From NCBI GenBank assembly GCA_021157965.1, contig JAGGVO010000057.1:1-64000 (forward strand): a stretch of DNA of 64,000 nucleotides. The letters are read 5' to 3'. Made by a program: the position numbers and the translations under genes. Positions within the stretch are counted from its first letter, which is position 1. Every line of letters begins with the position of its first letter. Shown in pieces: positions 26,113 to 35,676 of the stretch. The DNA is from Candidatus Neomarinimicrobiota bacterium (lineage in GTDB: Bacteria > Fidelibacterota > Fidelibacteria > Fidelibacterales > Fidelibacteraceae). The notes under the pieces were generated by a model that worked only from the letters and a program-made list of their open reading frames with translations, did not search any database and was not told the origin of the DNA.

Positions 26113-28299
26113 TTACCTGACAATAATAATTTTACGGGTTGCCGTTTCGCCTTTTCGATACAATATATCGCCGGTAACGGGATCCTCCTGATCTTCTGTC
26201 ACTTCAAAGTGGGCAATATAAATACCGCTGACAACAACCTGGCGGGAAGAACTCAGGGATTTCCAGGTTTCATCACCGCTTCCGTCGTCGTGAACAATCG
26301 TTTCAATCAAATCACCCCGTTCGGAGAAAATCCGGATGATACAATTTCCCGGAATATTCAGGAACATGATTTTATCATCTTCTCCTGTATATTGAAGTTG
26401 TTCCGCCCGGATATTGAAGGGATTGGGAACAACCCGGATATCCTTCAGATTTTCTCCGGCCTGGCGTTTCAGGTAGGCCGGTTCAGTGGTTTTCGTATAA
26501 AACCGTGTGCTTTCCAGAGGTCCGGTTGGATTATATATCCCGTCATTATTCCGGCTTCCATCGCTGTAAGCCGTAATATAGTAATAGTATGAAAATCCTC
26601 TTGCAGGACTTTCGTCATAATACTGTTGGGTCCCCGCGGGCACTTCTGCAATCAAATCGAAAATGGTATCGGGTTTGCTAATAGCCCGGTAAATCCGGTA
26701 TCCGGCAAAATTGGACTCTCCTTCATCGGGCGATGGTGTCCAGATAAGATCTATCCGGTCACCTTTTGATTCTACATTAAACACTTCCGGAGGTCTGGGG
26801 GGCTGGGGGATCTGAAATCCTGAGCTATAATTCCTCAAAGCCCTGCTCATAGTCAGGAGAAAAGAATCCCGACCGGTAAAGACCCACGTATTTTTAAAGA
26901 CGTCTTTGTCATCTGTTGTAGATCCGTTTGGGAGGGTAAAAGGACCCTTGTCATTGGGATCCATATAAGCCTGTTTCCAGCGGCGACCGATCTGTTCGCA
27001 CATTGGCCGGCTTAACCCGTTAATTGCTTCCACTTCAACGATTTTTACAGAATCTCCCGGTGGAATATCAAATGGTCCATAGGTAATCCAGACATTTGTT
27101 CCGCCGCCGTCTCCATGAACTGTTGATGGGTCAACTCTGTCCGTAATTGACGTGACGTTATCTTCATAGAAAAGATTTCCGCCCCCTTTGCCTGTACCAC
27201 CGTAAGGTTGGCCAGAAAGATATTGGTAGGCAATGACCATTTTATCTTCATCGGCCGGCTTCACATCACCGGTTGAAGGATAGGTATCTCCGGCATGCCA
27301 ACCCAGCATGGTTGGTTGATTCGGGTCATCACTATGATCCGATGCCGATTTATCCACATGCAGTACGCCGGTACCCACAAAATGGGGCGCTGTCAATCTT
27401 CCGTCCCGGCTTGCATAAGGACCGCCCACATTATCAAAAGCCCAGCCATCCACCTGGCCCAGAAAGGAATAGCCACACCGGATCCATTCCAGTTGATCAA
27501 TAGGAGTAGATTCGGTTAATGTAGAAATATTTGAATGATAATCCGTATAGGGCATGGCACCGGGATCCCCGGCTTTGAACCGACTTCGGCTCACCCAGGA
27601 GTGTTTCCCCCAGGTAATAGCACCTGTTATTGCATATCCGGCTTCCCGGCTGCACTGATAACGTGTTCCCCAACCGACTCTCAAACCTTTGATGGTTTCA
27701 TTCAAAACACGGACACTGTCGTATCCGACATATCCCGTATTGGTAAAAACCAGCTCTTTGATGAAGTAGTTATCATGATACTGCTGGCTGAAAGCATGGA
27801 CACGCATGGTCATCGTAATGCCGGCAGTTGTGTTTACAATATTCTCAACGACCCTGTCAGCAATCTGATTGGGGTTTATGGCATCCACATCCCCTTCATA
27901 AGGGGCTGTCAGGTTGTTCCCGTCCACATACACAGTCGGTGAGGGAAATTTAGCCGTTTGTCTTAAACGCACCGGAAAAAGAGAAATATCCACATTCCCC
28001 AGAGTAATATATGAAGCCCATTTTTCCCATTCATAACCGGCTGCATCCGTAAATTCATCGACACCAATCCAGGCTCTCTGAATAACATCATTATCCTGGT
28101 ACAGGTAATCTGCCGGCCAGATCATGCCCTCGTAGTAGACATTGTTCCATGCCCGCTTTCCGAAGTATGCATTGAAGTGCGTTTGCAGGGATCCTATTCT
28201 GACATACCGCCTGTCCGTTGCCGAAACCTGACTCAGGGCGTGTCCGGACAGACATACAATCAGAAAAAGAAGTGCGAAAGTTTTTAAGGTATATTTCAT
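26113..28299 (-). CDS. Large surface protein with FN3-like domain and T9SS-like C-terminus (module 2)
   Basis: A protein of 728 residues with a signal peptide (ending near GHALSQ). Residues 25-490 form an unrecognised beta-rich region. A fibronectin-III-like domain follows at about 495-600 (PPEVFNVESKGDRIDLIWTP, then NFAGYRIYRA). The C-terminus runs VVPNPFNIRAEQLQY, MFLNIPGNCIIRIFSERGDL, VVSGIYIAHFEV and KIIIVR, which resembles a sorting domain. The 759-residue protein at 33364-35643 has the same order of blocks, including the WVFTGRDS or WVYTGRDS motif. It sits between its own TonB receptor and PorV genes. Function unknown; surface display is the best inference. Confidence 0.82.
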   Translation of the reverse strand: MKYTLKTFALLFLIVCLSGHALSQVSATDRRYVRIGSLQTHFNAYFGKRAWNNVYYEGMIWPADYLYQDNDVIQRAWIGVDEFTDAAGYEWEKWASYITLGNVDISLFPVRLRQTAKFPSPTVYVDGNNLTAPYEGDVDAINPNQIADRVVENIVNTTAGITMTMRVHAFSQQYHDNYFIKELVFTNTGYVGYDSVRVLNETIKGLRVGWGTRYQCSREAGYAITGAITWGKHSWVSRSRFKAGDPGAMPYTDYHSNISTLTESTPIDQLEWIRCGYSFLGQVDGWAFDNVGGPYASRDGRLTAPHFVGTGVLHVDKSASDHSDDPNQPTMLGWHAGDTYPSTGDVKPADEDKMVIAYQYLSGQPYGGTGKGGGNLFYEDNVTSITDRVDPSTVHGDGGGTNVWITYGPFDIPPGDSVKIVEVEAINGLSRPMCEQIGRRWKQAYMDPNDKGPFTLPNGSTTDDKDVFKNTWVFTGRDSFLLTMSRALRNYSSGFQIPQPPRPPEVFNVESKGDRIDLIWTPSPDEGESNFAGYRIYRAISKPDTIFDLIAEVPAGTQQYYDESPARGFSYYYYITAYSDGSRNNDGIYNPTGPLESTRFYTKTTEPAYLKRQAGENLKDIRVVPNPFNIRAEQLQYTGEDDKIMFLNIPGNCIIRIFSERGDLIETIVHDDGSGDETWKSLSSSRQVVVSGIYIAHFEVTEDQEDPVTGDILYRKGETATRKIIIVR

Positions 28300-28311
28300 A
28301 GTTCAGCTCTC

Positions 28312-31300
28312 TTAAAAGACGATTTTAATTCCAAATTTTACCGCTCTGGGATTGGCAAAGGTGTTGAACCTGAGATTCGGCATATCAATATATGCTTTAT
28401 CTTCCAAAGCTTTCTTTGCTTTATTGGAATCTATTTTTTGCCATACTTCAATCATATTTCCCGGATTATTTGGATCTTCAATTTCTACACGTTGTACAAA
28501 ACGGTCGGTTTTTGATATATCATCAGGGGATGAAAAGAGTTCGGGAAATTCTTCAACCAATGCATTGGTATTTCCAATGTAATACCAGGTTTTATCCGCA
28601 TTGATATCATCAGTGATATTTTCCAGATACCTCATGGGTTGAAATTCCGTATTCCAATCACGGTAAACACCGAGATTATCCTCTCCGGGAATACCGCCGA
28701 TTCCAAGATCCTTATAAACCTGGTCGTCAAAGTGGAGAGATTCGCGATAATCATTATAATCATAGGTATTGGCAATACCATTATAGCTGAGGAATTTTGT
28801 ATTCAGAAGATTTGTCACATCCATATAGAGCTGTAGTTTAAATTTTTCAAAACTCATGGATTTCGTCAACCTGAGATTCAGGTTATAAGTATCCACCCAT
28901 TTTACATTGTTTGTAAGGCCTACGACCCCTGTTGGATTCCAGGTTGACTGGCTTCCGGCGTTCCAGGTAAAAAGGAAACTGGCATCCCAGCCGCCTGCAG
29001 GATAAACTCTCCCCACTGCCGGTCCGAACTGATCTGGGGTATGGAGGTCAATATTCGCCCTGGCATAGGGTCGGGGATGGGGTTTTTCCTGGTAGGGGTT
29101 ATCCCTCAGATAGGCCCGCATGGCATTGGGATCCTGATAGTAGCGCCGATAACCGAACCATCCGTAAGAGCGCACCATGTATGTATAGTTTACAAAACCT
29201 GTAATCCAGGTTCCCCAGCGTTTATCCAGTGTGAGCTCGATACCGCGGATATCTTCATAGTTATTATTGTCGGTTATCGAATAGCGGACAGAACTATTAA
29301 TATTCTGATATGTAATCCAGCCCACCTGATCGGTCACATCTTTATAGTATGCCGCAATATTCACCAGGAACATATCAAGAAGGTTTTGTGAATAACCAAT
29401 CTCATAAGCAACTGTCTTTTCAAAATTCAGATTGGGATTTCCGATGGATGTTACGAGTCCGTTATATTCTCTTTGCAGACGGAAACGGTGGGTAGATTCT
29501 GGTTCAGAGCGAAAGTGCCCATAATTGAAATAGAGCTTTGAATTTTCCGTAATGGGATGGGAAATACCAAGGCGCGGACTCAGGGCAAAGGCCGGTTTGG
29601 AATCTTCCCGGGGAGCTTCTTCTTCAATGAGATGCCCTTCACCCTGTTTGAAAAAGTCGTCATAGGAATCGAGAAGGTATTTATCGGTATTGGCATCGGA
29701 ATAGTCAAGCCTGAAACCAATATTCGCGATAAATCCTTCAAATTCCATTTTATCCTGAACATAAGCTCCGATTCGATAGGGGTAAACCTGGTAAATTTGT
29801 TCACGGTTCCAGGTGGTCATACCCGGATTAGACGTAAAAGATTTGATATCATAGTCATTAAGAACAAACTCAAAACCGGTACGAATCTGATTAGATCGGT
29901 TAATTTGATTTGTATAATCATACCGGGCAGAATAAGTGGTAACCACTGAATTGTCCCGGCCAAGGTTCATCCATCCGCCGGTACGGATGTTATCCCCAAT
30001 AGAGCCGGTTCCATAACCCCAATATCCATAAGGGGTCTCATCCATAAAATATCCGGGGAAAACTTCAACCGTTTTGGAAGTATCCCGAAGTTCTCCCTGA
30101 AATGTATTATAGATATTCTTATTCATCTGAAGGGTTACTTCATAATAGGAATCAGAATTGATGATATGGTTAAGTTTGGCTCCGAAAATAGTCCGGTAAA
30201 TGGAAGCGGGGCTGTAATAATAGGGTACGTAGAGTGATTCCTTGGTTTTAGCCAGACTTGCCAGGGTATAGGACGAACGGACCACATCTCCAGTGGGAGT
30301 CGTTGTCCAGTTATAAGTAGAGGAGGAATGGATTTCTCCATACATCCCTGTTAATGTCAACTTTGTAGCGTCTGAAATATCGGAAGTCAGTTTTAAGCGG
30401 CCGATATTTTCTGAATAGGCATCTCTTGAAAGAGGTATATAGAACATTTCCTGGAGATCGCGGTAGGATAGATTGAACCGCAAATCACCCAGCTTTTTGC
30501 CAATAACCGGCACAGGACCGCTAAAAGAAAAATCTCCTACATAATCCGGTTTTTTAATGTCACCCTGGCGTCTGTGGTTATAGCGATACACACGCTGGGC
30601 GCCTGTAGGTGAAAGATCATTGTCCGGATTATCATCAGACAATGTTTCCTGGGATATGGCAATCCATCCTTTAAAAGAAGGGTATTGACGCCGGGTGAAA
30701 CGGTCCCACGGTTCATACCCGTTTTCCGGATCAGGATCCGTTCCATACCAGCACACGTCATCATCAAGATAGGGTCTGTTATGATAGGACATGGGATCAT
30801 AGGGAGAAATACCGAAATGTTTCGGAGCTGCCGGTTTATATTGAAAAGAAAGAGAACCATTGTAAGAAGATTTGCTTCCTTCACTGGTCACGATATTAAT
30901 CACACCGGAGCGGATATTTCCGTATTCTGCGTTGAATCCTCCTGTTTGGACCTGTACTTCCTTTACAGTGCTCAAACTGACAGAGGAATAGGGGTTATTG
31001 GACCGTTCATCGTTCATGACAATTCCATCCACAATAAAAGATGTTTGTCTTGAACTGCCTCCCCGGATTGTCAGTCCCTGGGCACCTGCCTGGAGTCCGA
31101 TCACGTCTGTTACTTCATTAATGGGTAGGGACTCAATTTTTTCAGAATTAATATTCAGCTGGCTGTTGGAAATATCCCGGACCACGACCGGCATTTCGGC
31201 AACAACCACCACTTCGGACATGCCCACCGCCTGTGTCCTCAAGGTCACATCAATAATAGTTGTCAGTCCCATGTTTACATTAACATTCCGGATGGTGACC

Positions 31301-31560
31301 TTTTCATATCCAATCATTGATACGGATAATTCATAGGTTCCCGGAGGAACATTCAGAATGGAATAATACCCATTTTCATCCGTAGCAGCCCCCAGCATGG
31401 TCCCCTCAACAATCACATTAACACCCGGCAGGGGATTACCGGCTTCATTGGTGACTTGACCTGCAATTTTTCCTGACTGGGCTGCATGAGATAAAACAGG
31501 CAGTAACAGAAGTCCCGCCAGGGTAAGCAAAACTATTGTTTTATTGAAAATCCTGCTCAT
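28312..31560 (-). CDS. TonB-dependent receptor with carboxypeptidase-regulatory N-terminus (module 2)
   Basis: A protein of 1082 residues. A signal peptide (to about HAAQSGK) is followed by a CarboxypepD-reg-like domain (about 30-115; GQVTNEAGNPLPGVNVIVEG, GYYSILNVPPGTYELSV). A plug domain (about 130-235) has SLPINEVTDVIGLQAG, IVDGIVMNDERS and SGGFNAEYGNIRSGVINIVT. A long outer-membrane barrel completes it. This is a SusC-like build, but no SusD is nearby. GAGGAG lies seven bases before the ATG. It probably imports or binds a large substrate at the surface with the FN3 surface protein encoded 12 bp downstream. Confidence 0.92.
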   Translation of the reverse strand: MSRIFNKTIVLLTLAGLLLLPVLSHAAQSGKIAGQVTNEAGNPLPGVNVIVEGTMLGAATDENGYYSILNVPPGTYELSVSMIGYEKVTIRNVNVNMGLTTIIDVTLRTQAVGMSEVVVVAEMPVVVRDISNSQLNINSEKIESLPINEVTDVIGLQAGAQGLTIRGGSSRQTSFIVDGIVMNDERSNNPYSSVSLSTVKEVQVQTGGFNAEYGNIRSGVINIVTSEGSKSSYNGSLSFQYKPAAPKHFGISPYDPMSYHNRPYLDDDVCWYGTDPDPENGYEPWDRFTRRQYPSFKGWIAISQETLSDDNPDNDLSPTGAQRVYRYNHRRQGDIKKPDYVGDFSFSGPVPVIGKKLGDLRFNLSYRDLQEMFYIPLSRDAYSENIGRLKLTSDISDATKLTLTGMYGEIHSSSTYNWTTTPTGDVVRSSYTLASLAKTKESLYVPYYYSPASIYRTIFGAKLNHIINSDSYYEVTLQMNKNIYNTFQGELRDTSKTVEVFPGYFMDETPYGYWGYGTGSIGDNIRTGGWMNLGRDNSVVTTYSARYDYTNQINRSNQIRTGFEFVLNDYDIKSFTSNPGMTTWNREQIYQVYPYRIGAYVQDKMEFEGFIANIGFRLDYSDANTDKYLLDSYDDFFKQGEGHLIEEEAPREDSKPAFALSPRLGISHPITENSKLYFNYGHFRSEPESTHRFRLQREYNGLVTSIGNPNLNFEKTVAYEIGYSQNLLDMFLVNIAAYYKDVTDQVGWITYQNINSSVRYSITDNNNYEDIRGIELTLDKRWGTWITGFVNYTYMVRSYGWFGYRRYYQDPNAMRAYLRDNPYQEKPHPRPYARANIDLHTPDQFGPAVGRVYPAGGWDASFLFTWNAGSQSTWNPTGVVGLTNNVKWVDTYNLNLRLTKSMSFEKFKLQLYMDVTNLLNTKFLSYNGIANTYDYNDYRESLHFDDQVYKDLGIGGIPGEDNLGVYRDWNTEFQPMRYLENITDDINADKTWYYIGNTNALVEEFPELFSSPDDISKTDRFVQRVEIEDPNNPGNMIEVWQKIDSNKAKKALEDKAYIDMPNLRFNTFANPRAVKFGIKIVF

Positions 31561-31572
31561 AAGGATACTCCT

Positions 31573-32559
31573 CTAGAGAGATACTCTCAGGGTAAATCTC
31601 TGAATATCGTCAAATGTTTTCATGGGGGTATAACTGTAATCAAAAATCATCCCGAAGGCATTCAGGCCAAATCCAAAACTGGATCCACTTTCATCCCGAT
31701 TTTGTTCGAAACCGTAGCGAAGGAAGAATTTCCTTACAAAACTGTATTCAATACCCAGGTTCAGGTATTCGGGATAAGACCTGGGGTGAGCCCAGTCTAC
31801 ATAGATATCCACATTATGATTTGGCATTTCAACGGGAATAAAATTCATCAGATTCGCTGTTATCCCAATAGAGAAGGTAAGGGGCAACTGGAAACTTTCA
31901 TCGATGTATTTTATCTCGTTGGAGAAATTCCGGATCGTCATACCAAACTTGACATCCCGGAATCCCGTATTGAACAGGGTACCGAAGTCCATAGCTACAG
32001 CATTAGTTTTATATTTTTGGGTAATCAGACTGTCCGTCATTTGCACATTGCTCTTTCCAAACTGTTGGGCTGTATACTTTAACTGTCCGCCAATAGAGAA
32101 TTGTGCGGACAGAGCTTTAGCATATCCAACACCCAAGAGCATAGCCGAGGGGTTAAATATATGGGTATCCACATATCCCTTATCATTGGACCAGACCATG
32201 GTCCCCTGCATTTCGCCGTAATCCACCACATGAGCCGTAACACCGATAACCCCGTATTTATTTTGAGACGGATTCAGAGCCAGGCTGAATGTATTGTGCT
32301 TGATATCGGCAATCCAGGTATTTTGACTTGCCATGGCGTCGATTCTTGAAGACATATTGGCCATAGTCGCCGGATTGTAGAACAAAGACGCGGAACCCAT
32401 TTCCACAGTGGTCATGGCTCCCGCCAGTGCCGCTGCCCGGGCATCTGAATTCACGGACAGGAACTGATAACCGGTTTGAGCCAGTTTCTTTTCGGCGCCT
32501 GTCGCAAATGATGCACATAAGAACAGCAGAGCTAGCACACATGCTGTATATTTTCTCAT
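31573..32559 (-). CDS. PorV/PorQ family outer-membrane protein (module 1)
   Basis: A protein of 328 residues with a signal peptide ending near SFATGAEKK. It shares the blocks KLAQTGYQFLSVNSDARAAA, SLFYNPATMA, VDYGEMQGT and HPRSYPEYLNLGIEYSF with the paralogue at 25106-26107, so the two derive from one duplication or represent one family expanded in this locus. A perfect GGAGGAA ribosome site lies eight bases before the ATG. PorV-type proteins act as shuttles for T9SS cargo. It lies between the lipoprotein gene and the module-2 TonB receptor. Confidence 0.88.
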   Translation of the reverse strand: MRKYTACVLALLFLCASFATGAEKKLAQTGYQFLSVNSDARAAALAGAMTTVEMGSASLFYNPATMANMSSRIDAMASQNTWIADIKHNTFSLALNPSQNKYGVIGVTAHVVDYGEMQGTMVWSNDKGYVDTHIFNPSAMLLGVGYAKALSAQFSIGGQLKYTAQQFGKSNVQMTDSLITQKYKTNAVAMDFGTLFNTGFRDVKFGMTIRNFSNEIKYIDESFQLPLTFSIGITANLMNFIPVEMPNHNVDIYVDWAHPRSYPEYLNLGIEYSFVRKFFLRYGFEQNRDESGSSFGFGLNAFGMIFDYSYTPMKTFDDIQRFTLRVSL

Positions 32560-32578
32560 TGTATCTATTCCTCCGGAG

Positions 32579-33340
32579 TTATTTATTAATAATCACTGTG
32601 TTATAAGAATTCCCCAGTGTTTGTTCCAGTTTCTGAATTCCAACGAGGTATGATTTTCCTGACTGAAGTTCATAAACGTACCTGGATTTAACAACAGGCT
32701 GAGCCACCCGGTTGGCAATGGTAAAGATCCCGGATGACAGCTCAAGTGGAATCGTTTTATCCAGAATTTCAAGGGGCTCTTCGGATACTTCCAAATCATA
32801 CACATGTGTCCGGATATAGTCATTAAAGTAAAAAACAACCTCTCCGGTATTCACTCCTTCAAGGACAAAATAAGTCGTGTCGGAGCTGGCCGGGGAAATG
32901 GTTTTTGTGTAAGTGGTGACTTCTTCAATGACTTCACTGGTATCAATGGTAAATGTTGTATCATTAACAAAAGTAGTATCATAGGCAAGCAGTGTATCAA
33001 TACGTGTCAGAAGTTCATTGGCTGTAAAAATGTAAGCATCTGTTGGAGGATAGATTACTGTATCCGCAGCCAGTGTATCTACATAAACCAATGTATCATC
33101 AAGTGTCAGAATGGTATGGAGAAAGTCAAGGCTCAGGTTGTCCGGATTACTATGTAATTTAACAGTACCACTCAGTGCTTTGTTAATGGTCGTCCTGTAC
33201 GATGTAGCGGCTGACGCATCATAAGGTTCCATCTCATAGGTTTCATCTTCGAAATCATTCAAGACATCGCAGCTGCTCATAAAGGCGAGTGTTGCGATAC
33301 TTATGAGCAGAACCAATTTCATCATGGGATTTTTATTCAT
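32579..33340 (-). CDS. Lipoprotein of unknown function
   Basis: A protein of 253 residues. I start at the ATG at 33340, where GAGGAG lies seven bases upstream; an earlier ATG falls inside that site. A lipoprotein signal ends in the lipobox FMSSC near residue 24. The mature part is rich in Thr and Asp, with many short TTF, DTSE and DTL strands, and has no domain I recognise. Placed between the FN3 surface protein and PorV of module 1, it is probably a surface-exposed accessory lipoprotein. Function unknown. Confidence 0.75.
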   Translation of the reverse strand: MNKNPMMKLVLLISIATLAFMSSCDVLNDFEDETYEMEPYDASAATSYRTTINKALSGTVKLHSNPDNLSLDFLHTILTLDDTLVYVDTLAADTVIYPPTDAYIFTANELLTRIDTLLAYDTTFVNDTTFTIDTSEVIEEVTTYTKTISPASSDTTYFVLEGVNTGEVVFYFNDYIRTHVYDLEVSEEPLEILDKTIPLELSSGIFTIANRVAQPVVKSRYVYELQSGKSYLVGIQKLEQTLGNSYNTVIINK

Positions 33341-33363
33341 TTTTAATCTCCTCATATTCTCTA

Positions 33364-35643
33364 TTAGCGAATCACTACAAATTTACGGTAGGTCATATTG
33401 CCGTCGGGATCCTCGAAAGTTGCAATATATACACCGCTCACCACAATCTGCCGTGAGGATGTAATCAGATCCCAGCGCCGGTCACCGCTTCCAGAATGAT
33501 CCATTTCATAAATCAGGTCTCCCCTTTCCGTAAAAATTTTAATTTTACATTCATTGGGAAGGTTCACAAACATAATTTTATTCGGTTCACCGGCATATTG
33601 GTAATTTATATTCGAAATATTATAGGGATTCGGCACTACCCGGATTTCACTCATATCTTCAGACGGTGGTTTCTGCAGTGTAGCAGCTGTATTGGTACGG
33701 GTCAGATGGGGACTACTATATAAGGGTACGCCGGGTTCAATGGTGTTCCGGCTTCCGTCATCATAGGAGATAATGAAATAGTAATAGCTTTGCCCACGGA
33801 CAGCTGTATAGTCGAAAAATTCGTTGGCAAGATTACCATCGGTTTTATTAAGGTCCGCAATTTCGATATAGGTGGAATCCCAACGATCCCCCTGGGCCCG
33901 GTAAATTTTATAGCCTTCAAACCAGGCCTCTGCTTCGTCTTCGCTGGCTTGCCAACCCAGAGCAATCCGGTTCCCCTGGGAAGTCACTTCAAAGTATGAT
34001 GGGGCAGCCGGAGGATATTCATTTCCAAGATCGAGTCCCTTATTCCGATAAAGGTCTATCGCCCGCCGAAAAGCCTGAACAATGGAATCCCTGCCGGTAT
34101 ACACCCATTTATTTTTATACTCGTCAGCTTTGTCTACCGTGCTGACGGTTTCCGTTGATCCATCAGGAAATGTAAGTGTTTTTGTTTTACCGTTCTTGAC
34201 CACATCATACCAGTTCCTGCCGACTTCAGCCCGGATATCCCCTTCACGTCCGAAGAGAGAACGACCGAGTCCGCCGGCTGCTTCAGCCCAGACAATCTTC
34301 ACGCTTTCACCAGGAGCAAGGCGATAGGGACCAAAAGCCATGGTCTGTGAATAACCGCCTGCGGGGTTCTGCCATTCATCGGGATTGGCAAACCCGACCT
34401 GCATGGCATGACTTCCGGCAATCGGATGGCCTACATCCAGAAGATTCAGGTATTCATTCTGCATCCGGGTCGCGCTGAACTGATCGTTGGGTTGAGTTTC
34501 CACAGCATTTGATTCAACGTAAGGCGTACTGGCCGGCTGGTAAATATCATCAATAGGCTCAGAGGGAGATTTATCTGCATGAATGGTCACGGCTCCCATA
34601 TACTGCCAGGCGCCCAAACGTCCGTCCGGTGCATACCCGCGGTAGTTTGGTGACCCAATATTATCATAGATATCTCTCAATTCGCTGTGATACCCATGCC
34701 AGCTGACATAACACCGCATAATATTTTCCGGAGTTACACCGGCATTTGGATCAATGAGTTTGTCCACACCAGTTTGAGTGTCTAAAATGGTTGATGTATA
34801 TCGATCGTCCGATTCGTAGTCATTGGCAAAATTGGGTTTATCCGGTTTAGTGCCCAGGACATCGTTCATAGTGTTGATTCCCCAGCGCATATCACGGGGA
34901 GTATTCCAACCCGGGCGTCCATACCAGTCACTGGCCGCAGCGGTTTCTACGGTTCCTTCACCAGCTATGGCATTTCTGAATTGCCAATGAAAATAAACTC
35001 CTTCCAGAGTTCTGTTATCGTCAAAAGTATCGCCGTTGATGTTCCAGATGCCCGTATTGGTAAATGTGTACTCGTAGATAAAGAAATTATCCATGTACTG
35101 TTGAGTATAGGCATAAATTTTACGGGTAAAAGAGATACCGACTGACGTATTACATTCATTATAGATCATCCTGTCCGCAGGAAGAGTCAGATCCAGTTCA
35201 TCCACCTGATCATCGTAAAAGAGATCAGATGCAACGGCTCCGTCAACCAGAACAGTTGGCGCGTTATAGCGGGCAACCATTTTCAATTCAACAGGCATAA
35301 TCTCATTTGTTTCCGATCCGGATACGGGACGTGGACCTGTGTGCACCACTTTGTATGGGTAGACCTGATTTGCGATGGGGTCGTCAAAGTCTTTGACACC
35401 AATCCAGATTGCTTTGGCAGCCTGCATATCCTGGTGATCAAACCAGGCCGGCCACCGGAATCCAAATTGTTGTTCAGATCCGTAAGCTTCTTCAGGTTCA
35501 GATCCGTGTGCCTGATAAAAATTATGCAGATTACCCACCTTAATCCACCTGGCTTCAACCTGTGCTTCAGCCGTCACCGTCAAGCCAAGGAACAGAAAGA
35601 CCAGTATGAGTCCTGTCCAAATTTTTGAAGTTCTATTCATCAT
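33364..35643 (-). CDS. Large surface protein with FN3-like domain and T9SS-like C-terminus (module 1)
   Basis: A protein of 759 residues, a paralogue of the 728-residue protein at 26113-28299. A signal peptide (ending near TAEAQVEA) leads into WIKVGNLHNFYQAHG, matching VRIGSLQTHFNAYFG in the paralogue. Later blocks are the aligned WVYTGRDSIVQAFRRA, an FN3-like domain (FEVTSQGNRIALGWQASEDE) at about 535-640, and a C-terminus VVPNPYNISN, CKIKIFTERGDL, VVSGVYIATFED ending KFVVIR. That end fits a T9SS sorting domain. Product function unknown. It is encoded 33 bp after its TonB receptor. Confidence 0.82.
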   Translation of the reverse strand: MMNRTSKIWTGLILVFLFLGLTVTAEAQVEARWIKVGNLHNFYQAHGSEPEEAYGSEQQFGFRWPAWFDHQDMQAAKAIWIGVKDFDDPIANQVYPYKVVHTGPRPVSGSETNEIMPVELKMVARYNAPTVLVDGAVASDLFYDDQVDELDLTLPADRMIYNECNTSVGISFTRKIYAYTQQYMDNFFIYEYTFTNTGIWNINGDTFDDNRTLEGVYFHWQFRNAIAGEGTVETAAASDWYGRPGWNTPRDMRWGINTMNDVLGTKPDKPNFANDYESDDRYTSTILDTQTGVDKLIDPNAGVTPENIMRCYVSWHGYHSELRDIYDNIGSPNYRGYAPDGRLGAWQYMGAVTIHADKSPSEPIDDIYQPASTPYVESNAVETQPNDQFSATRMQNEYLNLLDVGHPIAGSHAMQVGFANPDEWQNPAGGYSQTMAFGPYRLAPGESVKIVWAEAAGGLGRSLFGREGDIRAEVGRNWYDVVKNGKTKTLTFPDGSTETVSTVDKADEYKNKWVYTGRDSIVQAFRRAIDLYRNKGLDLGNEYPPAAPSYFEVTSQGNRIALGWQASEDEAEAWFEGYKIYRAQGDRWDSTYIEIADLNKTDGNLANEFFDYTAVRGQSYYYFIISYDDGSRNTIEPGVPLYSSPHLTRTNTAATLQKPPSEDMSEIRVVPNPYNISNINYQYAGEPNKIMFVNLPNECKIKIFTERGDLIYEMDHSGSGDRRWDLITSSRQIVVSGVYIATFEDPDGNMTYRKFVVIR

Positions 35644-35676
35644 GTATTTCCTTTTCTTTTCATTACCTTCTTCTTT

